From an uncultured Eubacteriales bacterium (lineage in GTDB: Bacteria > Bacillota > Clostridia > Oscillospirales > Oscillospiraceae): a DNA stretch of 9,083 bases. The stretch spans positions 1-9,083 of the forward strand of contig USIZ01000038.1 of the NCBI GenBank assembly GCA_900554855.1, given 5' to 3'. The stretch's first letter is position 1. Each line of letters starts with the position of its first letter. Of this stretch, positions 6,014-9,083 are shown piece after piece. Below the pieces are notes generated by a model. That model was not told the origin of the DNA. It was given only the letters and a program-made list of their open reading frames with translations, and ran no database searches. The translations under genes were made by a program, and so were the position numbers.

Positions 6014-6062
6014 CAGCGACCGCAGAGAACTCTTAAAGTTCTCTGCGGTCGTTGTCGTTATT
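6014..6062 (+). terminator. Intrinsic terminator of the GTPase-nuclease / epimerase operon
   Basis: A perfect 15-bp stem (6017-6031 with 6037-6051, loop of 5), extendable by G-U and A-U pairs to 6014, lies seven bases past the epimerase stop. It is followed by the T-rich run GTTGTCGTTATTT. Confidence 0.85.
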
Positions 6063-6182
6063 TGTGACTGCTCAGCGAAGAAGGGTGCTTCCGTCCCCAC
6101 GGAAAATTGATCAGTATGATGAACACAAAATCCTGTGTCCAAAGTTTTTCTTTTTTCTTACCTCCATTTTACCTGTGCCTGA

Positions 6183-6211
6183 TTGCAAAGCGGAGCTCCT
6201 TATGTTATAAT
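6183..6211 (+). promoter_or_regulatory. Promoter of the CNNM/CorC-type gene
   Basis: TTGCAA (6183-6188) and a perfect TATAAT (6206-6211) are 17 bp apart. The predicted transcript starts near 6218, leaving a leader of only about 24 bases, so a metal riboswitch does not fit. Confidence 0.75.
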
Positions 6212-6226
6212 TTTTCCCAATTATAA
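6205..6226 (+). promoter_or_regulatory. Palindrome covering the -10 and start point of the CNNM/CorC-type gene
   Basis: TTATAATT (6205-6212) and AATTATAA (6219-6226) form a perfect 8-bp inverted repeat around six bases. It spans the -10 box and the expected transcription start, a typical repressor position. AT-rich palindromes arise easily, so this is suggestive only. Confidence 0.35.
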
Positions 6227-6241
6227 AGGAGAATCAAAATT

Positions 6242-7561
6242 ATGAATGACCCGCTCTTATGGCAGTTGATCTTACAGCTTTTTCTGATCCTCGTTCAAGG
6301 CTTCTGTTCCGCGGCGACGACCGCTGTGTTTGAACTGAATGCCGCCGCGCTGCGCGATGACACAGAGAAGGGAGACCGCCACGCGTCAAAACTCCTGAAG
6401 CTGGCGGAGTCGCCGGAATGCGCACTGTCCGCGCTTCAGGTGTTCAGCCTGTTTGCCGCCCAGCTGGGCAGCGCCTTTGCGGCCCTGCATCTGGCGGAAC
6501 GGCTTGCCCAATGGCTGGTGGATGACCGGGGGGTAACGGTGTTGCCCACCGGTGCGCTGAATGCGCTCCTTGCGGCGGCGGTCACGATCGTGCTTGGCTT
6601 TGCGACACTGGTGCTGGGCGTGCTGGTGCCGCGGCGCATTGCACTGCAGAAGAGCGACAGAGTCGCTCGCATCACCGGGCCGGTGGTTTTGGTTCTGAGC
6701 GCTTTTCTACGTCCGGCAGTGTGGCTGGTCAATGCTGCTGTGGCCGGTGTTCTAAGGCTGTTCGGGATGAAAAATCAGGCCCGTCCGGACAACGCCACGG
6801 AGGAAGAGATCCGCATGATGCTGGATGAGAGCGAAGAGGAGGGACTCATCGAGTCCACCGAGGGCGAGATGATCGACAATGTCTTTGAGTTCAACAACAT
6901 CCAGATCTGTGATGTCATGACTCACCGGGTGGATGTGGAATCCATCGACGTGGAATCTAGCCCGGAGGAGATCACCGAGCGCATCCGGGAGACCGGTTAC
7001 TCCCGTTTTCCGGTCTATGAACAGGATCAGGACAACATTGTCGGTATGCTCTATGTCAAGGATTATTTCCTGAATCAGGACAAACCCCTGCGAGACATTC
7101 TGAAAGAGCCGCTGTTTGTGCCGGACTCGCTGATCTGCGATGACTTGTTTCGGAGAATGCAGAGGGAGCACGTCCATTTTGCCGTTGTCACCGATGAATA
7201 CGGTTCCTTTCTTGGTGTTGTCACCTTGGAGGATCTGATCGAGGAGATCGTAGGCAATATCTATGATGAATACGACGAGCGGGAGGAGTATATCACCCCT
7301 AATCCGGACGGAAGCTGGAACATCAGCGGCCGGGCAGAACTGAAGGATGTAGAAAAGGCGCTGGATCTGGAGCTGCCGGAGCATGAGGATTTTAATACCC
7401 TCAGCGGCCTGATCCTCAGCGAAACAGAGGAGATCCCGAGAGATGGCGACCAGTTTACGCTGGATGTGGACGGGCTGCGCATTGAGGTGCTCCGTGTGGA
7501 GGATCGGCGGATTGAGGAGACCCGGGTCACCGTTTTAGGTGAGACGGACGAAAAAGAATGA
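6242..7561 (+). CDS. CNNM/CorC (HlyC) family protein with DUF21, CBS pair and CorC_HlyC domains; membrane acidic residues missing
   Basis: A 439-residue membrane protein of the hemolysin-C/CNNM family, members of which include Mg2+ exporters such as CorC and MpfA. Residues 1-175 form the DUF21 membrane domain, with hydrophobic stretches near 5-30, 60-82, 103-130 and 145-172. TEEEIRMMLDESEEEGLIE (186-204) and EMIDNVFEF (209-217) are the conserved connector. The two CBS domains span about 220-275 and 283-342 (YSRFPVYE, VVTDEYGSFLGVVTLEDLIEEIVGNI). The CorC_HlyC domain covers 350-432. In the membrane part the usual AAE-T/I-A motif reads AATTA (Thr26 for Glu), and the usual GELVPK reads GVLVPR (Val127 for Glu, Arg131 for Lys). 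The glutamate of the latter motif binds Mg2+ in CorC structures. Transport may therefore be altered or lost while the cytoplasmic sensor part looks intact. The ATG at 6242 has AGGAG ten bases upstream. The gene stands alone. Confidence 0.93.
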   Translation: MNDPLLWQLILQLFLILVQGFCSAATTAVFELNAAALRDDTEKGDRHASKLLKLAESPECALSALQVFSLFAAQLGSAFAALHLAERLAQWLVDDRGVTVLPTGALNALLAAAVTIVLGFATLVLGVLVPRRIALQKSDRVARITGPVVLVLSAFLRPAVWLVNAAVAGVLRLFGMKNQARPDNATEEEIRMMLDESEEEGLIESTEGEMIDNVFEFNNIQICDVMTHRVDVESIDVESSPEEITERIRETGYSRFPVYEQDQDNIVGMLYVKDYFLNQDKPLRDILKEPLFVPDSLICDDLFRRMQREHVHFAVVTDEYGSFLGVVTLEDLIEEIVGNIYDEYDEREEYITPNPDGSWNISGRAELKDVEKALDLELPEHEDFNTLSGLILSETEEIPRDGDQFTLDVDGLRIEVLRVEDRRIEETRVTVLGETDEKE

Positions 7562-7595
7562 AAACAGGCTCCCGCCAGCGGCGGGAGCCTGTTTT
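7561..7595. terminator. Bidirectional intrinsic terminator shared by the CNNM-type gene and trmO
   Basis: A perfect 16-bp stem (7561-7576 with 7580-7595, loop AGC), with AAAA at one end and TTTT at the other, overlaps the last base of the CNNM stop and ends two bases from the trmO stop. It should stop transcription in both directions. Confidence 0.9.
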
Positions 7596-7597
7596 GC

Positions 7598-8293
7598 TCA
7601 CTTCTTTAACGGGTTTACTTCGATCACGGTAAGCATTCCGTCCGCTACCCGAAATCGGACGTCAAGATCGGCGAAGGGCATTCCATAGATCCGCTCCGGG
7701 TCGTTCTGGTAGGAGGGACGGGGGTCGTTGCGCAATACCTCAATGAGCGCGGTGCGGCACCGCCGGGGCACTTTATCGAGCAGCGCTTGGGGAAAATCTA
7801 CGTTCAGCATTCGTTCCCAGCCGGAGCTGGTGAAGCCCTCCTTGGCGCTCGGGCGACTGTCGGCATAGGGGAGATACGGCTTGATATCCAGAATGGGGGT
7901 GCTGTCCATCAGATCCACGCCGGAAACTACGATCGTCGGACCGTCCGGACTGTTGGGAACGACCCGCACCAGCTTGACGCAGCTCAGTCCAATGGCATTT
8001 GGTCGGAAAGGGGAGCGGGTAGCGAATACGCCCATCCGAGTGTTGCCGCCCAGCCGAGGCGGACGCACCGTTGGGGACCAGGTATCGCGCACTGCCGCAG
8101 AGAATTGCCAGATAAGCCAAAGGTGAGAGAAGTCCTCCAACCCGCGCAAGGCGTCTGGGTTCCGGTATTCCGGCTCAAATATTACCGCGCCCATGGCGTC
8201 CTCCACGACACCGCTTTGGCGGGGAATGCCAAACTTGGTGGGAAAGTCGGTGCGGATATGGGCGATCACGTTCATTTCAAGGGTATCTACCAT
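7598..8293 (-). CDS. trmO: tRNA (N6-threonylcarbamoyladenosine(37)-N6)-methyltransferase TrmO
   Basis: TrmO (formerly YaeB/VirR) uses S-adenosylmethionine to methylate t6A at position 37 of threonine tRNAs reading ACY codons, in the cytoplasm. The length of 231 residues is close to E. coli TrmO (235). The beta-barrel core carries the family's near-invariant stretches: FGIPRQSG near residue 21, GLEDFSHLWLIW, TVRPPRLGGNTRMGVFATRS followed by PFRPNAIG, and DIKPYLPYADS. The C-terminal part has DPRPSY and the ending FRVADGMLTVIEVNP. The frame opens at ATG 8305, but there the GAGAGG motif touches the start codon; ATG 8293 has it 12 bases away and is preferred, adding or losing only four residues. 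Its own promoter lies at 8330-8357. It converges on the CNNM-type gene across a shared terminator. Confidence 0.94.
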   Translation of the reverse strand: MVDTLEMNVIAHIRTDFPTKFGIPRQSGVVEDAMGAVIFEPEYRNPDALRGLEDFSHLWLIWQFSAAVRDTWSPTVRPPRLGGNTRMGVFATRSPFRPNAIGLSCVKLVRVVPNSPDGPTIVVSGVDLMDSTPILDIKPYLPYADSRPSAKEGFTSSGWERMLNVDFPQALLDKVPRRCRTALIEVLRNDPRPSYQNDPERIYGMPFADLDVRFRVADGMLTVIEVNPLKK

Positions 8294-8329
8294 GGCTGAG
8301 TTCATCCTCTCAGGTTGTTTCTTTCGTTT

Positions 8330-8357
8330 ATTATATCGGATATACCCTGAAACGCAA
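8330..8357 (-). promoter_or_regulatory. Promoter of trmO
   Basis: On the minus strand TTGCGT (8357-8352) and TATAAT (8335-8330) are spaced by 16 bp. The -35 lies inside a small inverted repeat, AACGC-AA-GCGTT (8351-8362), which could be a regulator site or chance. Confidence 0.65.
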
Positions 8358-8362
8358 GCGTT

Positions 8363-8491
8363 GAAGCAAATTACGGAGCAATTTTACAGAAGCCGCCTCA
8401 TATGGCGCAAAGAACGAAGCATAGAATGTTTCAAAAACCTGGAATAAAAACTGACTACCGAGTCTTTAATAAATGATATTCACAAAAGTGG
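8363..8491. other. AT-rich intergenic stretch with no gene seen
   Basis: This stretch lies between the trmO promoter and the promoter of the RNA at about 8527. The only notable items are a short CGCC/GGCG hairpin near 8395 and a 16-codon frame from 8426 without a ribosome site. I see no support for a gene. Confidence 0.5.
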
Positions 8492-8520
8492 TTGACGTAT
8501 TTATGGGGATGTGTTATCTT
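8492..8520 (+). promoter_or_regulatory. Strong promoter of the orphan structured RNA
   Basis: TTGACG (8492-8497) and TATCTT (8515-8520) are 17 bp apart, with transcription expected to start near 8527. There is no credible long coding region downstream on this strand before the tandem terminators. Confidence 0.7.
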
Positions 8521-8536
8521 ATAGTCACAGAAAGGA

Positions 8537-8572
8537 ATGAGTCCAATGAACAGGAAACTCACCACCTTCTAA
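8537..8572 (+). other. Possible tiny reading frame of 11 codons at the 5' end of the RNA
   Basis: ATG 8537 opens MSPMNRKLTTF and stops at 8570-8572. The second in-frame ATG (8546) has AAAGGA nine bases upstream, so an 8-residue peptide could be made. Both starts are inside the TGAGT/ACTCA hairpin. It may be a leader peptide or chance. Confidence 0.2.
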
Positions 8573-8758
8573 AAACTGGATGCAAGCGGAAGTAAAAACG
8601 CAAGAGCCAAATCGGCAGAACCCAATCCAAGCTGTGAGTACAGCATAGCGCAGAGAGCGCCAAGAGGAAACATGAGGTATTTGGACCGAAAATCTGGTAG
8701 ACTGGCGACGAAAACTTCGACCTAGCTGCAAATCAATAGAAAGAGAGGTAAACAATTG

Positions 8759-8788
8759 ATGTTAGATACTAAGAACCATCAGCAGTAA
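8759..8788 (+). other. Possible tiny reading frame of 9 codons before the first terminator
   Basis: ATG 8759 opens MLDTKNHQQ and stops at 8786-8788, directly before the terminator stem. AGAGAGG lies ten bases upstream in the loop of the ATCAAT/ATTGAT hairpin. It is too short to judge as a gene. Confidence 0.2.
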
Positions 8789-8820
8789 CCCCCATCCGCG
8801 CTGGACGGATGGGGGTTGTG
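8787..8820 (+). terminator. First intrinsic terminator of the orphan RNA
   Basis: A perfect 12-bp stem (8787-8798 with 8806-8817, loop of 7) built on CCCCCATCCG and CGGATGGGGG. It is followed by GTGTTATTTAT, a moderate U-rich tail. Confidence 0.8.
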
Positions 8821-8838
8821 TTATTTATATAGGTATGT

Positions 8839-8864
8839 GCCGCCGCTGGGCGGCTTTTATTTTT
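8839..8864 (+). terminator. Second, tandem intrinsic terminator
   Basis: GCCGCC and GGCGGC pair around GCTG (8839-8854) and run into TTTTATTTTT, a textbook terminator. It lies 21 bases after the first stem. Confidence 0.85.
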
Positions 8865-8981
8865 GCCGCATTGCTTTTCGGAGAGGAATGTCTCACGCGG
8901 AGCTTACCGGATACACAGAGGATCAGCGCCACACGGCTTTTGGTACCCGGGTCAAATTCAGTGGCCGAAGTAAATTGTCAA

Positions 8982-9010
8982 TTGCCAGCAGCGGCGCTGG
9001 ATGGTACAAT
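8982..9010 (+). promoter_or_regulatory. Promoter of the HAD-family gene
   Basis: TTGCCA (8982-8987) and TACAAT (9005-9010) are 17 bp apart. The start codon is 22 bases beyond the -10, implying a very short leader. A CCAGC/GCTGG repeat lies within the spacer. Confidence 0.65.
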
Positions 9011-9032
9011 ACCGGCGAAAGGTGGGATAGCG

Positions 9033-9083
9033 ATGAAACAGTTGGCGATATTCGATCTGGACGGCACTTTGTTTGATACGACT
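9033..9083 (+). CDS. HAD-family hydrolase (first 17 codons, cut by window edge)
   Basis: The visible product begins MKQLAIFDLDGTLFDTT. FDLDGTL is motif I of the haloacid dehalogenase superfamily: Asp8 is the nucleophile that forms the phospho-aspartate and Asp10 the general acid. The DTLFDT-like start is typical of phosphoglycolate phosphatase and beta-phosphoglucomutase-like members, so a small-molecule phosphatase or mutase is likely. The substrate cannot be judged from 17 residues. AAAGGTGGG lies about seven bases upstream of the ATG, and a good promoter precedes it. The rest of the gene is to the right of the window. Confidence 0.88.
   Translation, partial: MKQLAIFDLDGTLFDTT

Larger units (their letters stand above)
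8527..8825 (+). ncRNA. Candidate structured non-coding RNA of about 300 nt
   Basis: A complete transcription unit with a strong promoter, no long frame and two terminators. Local helices visible by eye: TGAGT/ACTCA (8538-8542 with 8557-8561), TGGAT/ATCCA (8577-8581 with 8625-8629) enclosing GCG/CGC (8586, 8599) and GCC/GGC (8606, 8614), GCTGT/ACAGC (8631-8635 with 8640-8644), GCGC/GCGC (8648-8651 with 8657-8660), ACC/GGT (8685-8687 with 8696-8698), CGAA/TTCG (8709-8712 with 8716-8719), and ATCAAT/ATTGAT (8732-8737 with 8755-8760). Purine-rich linkers (GGAAGTAAAAA, AAGAGGAAAC, CCGAAAATC) are typical of large structured RNAs. It is not tmRNA, RNase P, SRP or 6S by any motif I know. Membership in a known Clostridia RNA class such as raiA is possible, but I cannot confirm it from memory. 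Confidence that it is transcribed is higher than confidence in any identity. Confidence 0.55.

Noticed and set aside
6061..6182. Mg2+ riboswitch upstream of the CNNM/CorC-type gene
   Set aside because: The promoter at 6183-6211 leaves only about 24 bases of leader, too short for any known metal riboswitch. The region before it is T-rich with only a weak ACACA/TGTGT hairpin.
8525..8755. Minus-strand frame of 76 codons opposite the candidate RNA
   Set aside because: It has no ribosome site, and the promoter and terminators flanking the region all point to the plus strand.
8816..9076. Plus-strand frame of 86 codons before the HAD gene
   Set aside because: It begins inside the tandem terminators, runs through the HAD promoter and overlaps the HAD start in another frame; an internal ATG at 8889 touches its purine-rich motif. 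No family resemblance.
1..9083. CRISPR arrays, insertion sequences, tRNA genes, phage or toxin-antitoxin genes
   Set aside because: I searched by eye for spaced direct repeats, transposase motifs, tRNA-like cloverleaves and paired small genes, and found none that hold up.

Overview
This window looks like chromosomal DNA from a GC-rich Clostridia bacterium, most like the gut Oscillospiraceae. The evidence is the AGGAGG-type ribosome sites, the classic TTGACA/TATAAT-like promoters, the intrinsic terminators with U-tracts, a YuiD-type membrane protein, and a long TetM-like GTPase carrying a YacP/Rae1 domain. This is inference from gene content, as no rRNA marker is present. I see no insertion sequence, phage gene, CRISPR array or tRNA. 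The window is an ordinary, densely packed chromosomal segment with one gene-poor stretch near the right end.

Layout from left to right. On the minus strand lie the N-terminal 219 codons of a molybdopterin oxidoreductase (1-658) and, upstream of it, a YuiD/DUF212 divergent PAP2-like membrane protein (736-1182), with a 10-bp hairpin between them. Divergent from these is an unrecognised 193-residue protein with a C-terminal Cys/His cluster (1319-1900, plus). It converges on a short DtxR/MntR-type metal-dependent repressor (1952-2365, minus) across a perfect 15-bp bidirectional terminator. Divergent from the repressor is a two-gene plus-strand operon: an 856-residue EF-G/TetM-like GTPase fused to a YacP/Rae1-type NYN nuclease (2550-5120), and a LacX-like aldose-1-epimerase (5126-6007) whose ribosome site overlaps the stop codon of the GTPase gene. 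After a strong terminator comes a CNNM/CorC-type protein (6242-7561, plus), which converges on the tRNA methyltransferase gene trmO (7598-8293, minus) across a shared 16-bp terminator.

The interval 8294-9032 has no convincing protein gene. It holds the trmO promoter, then a strong promoter (TTGACG, 17 bp, TATCTT) that drives about 300 nt of apparently structured, non-coding transcript ending in two tandem terminators. After that come the promoter and first 17 codons of a HAD-family hydrolase (from 9033), cut by the window edge.

The two strongest candidates for undescribed biology are (1) the fusion of a ribosome-binding translational GTPase to an A-site mRNA nuclease domain, which suggests a single-protein ribosome rescue or mRNA-cleavage factor, and (2) the orphan structured RNA at about 8527-8825. 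Lesser points are a CNNM protein that lacks the membrane acidic residues of its family, a DtxR-family repressor with a mixed MntR/DtxR metal site, and several palindromes overlapping promoters.
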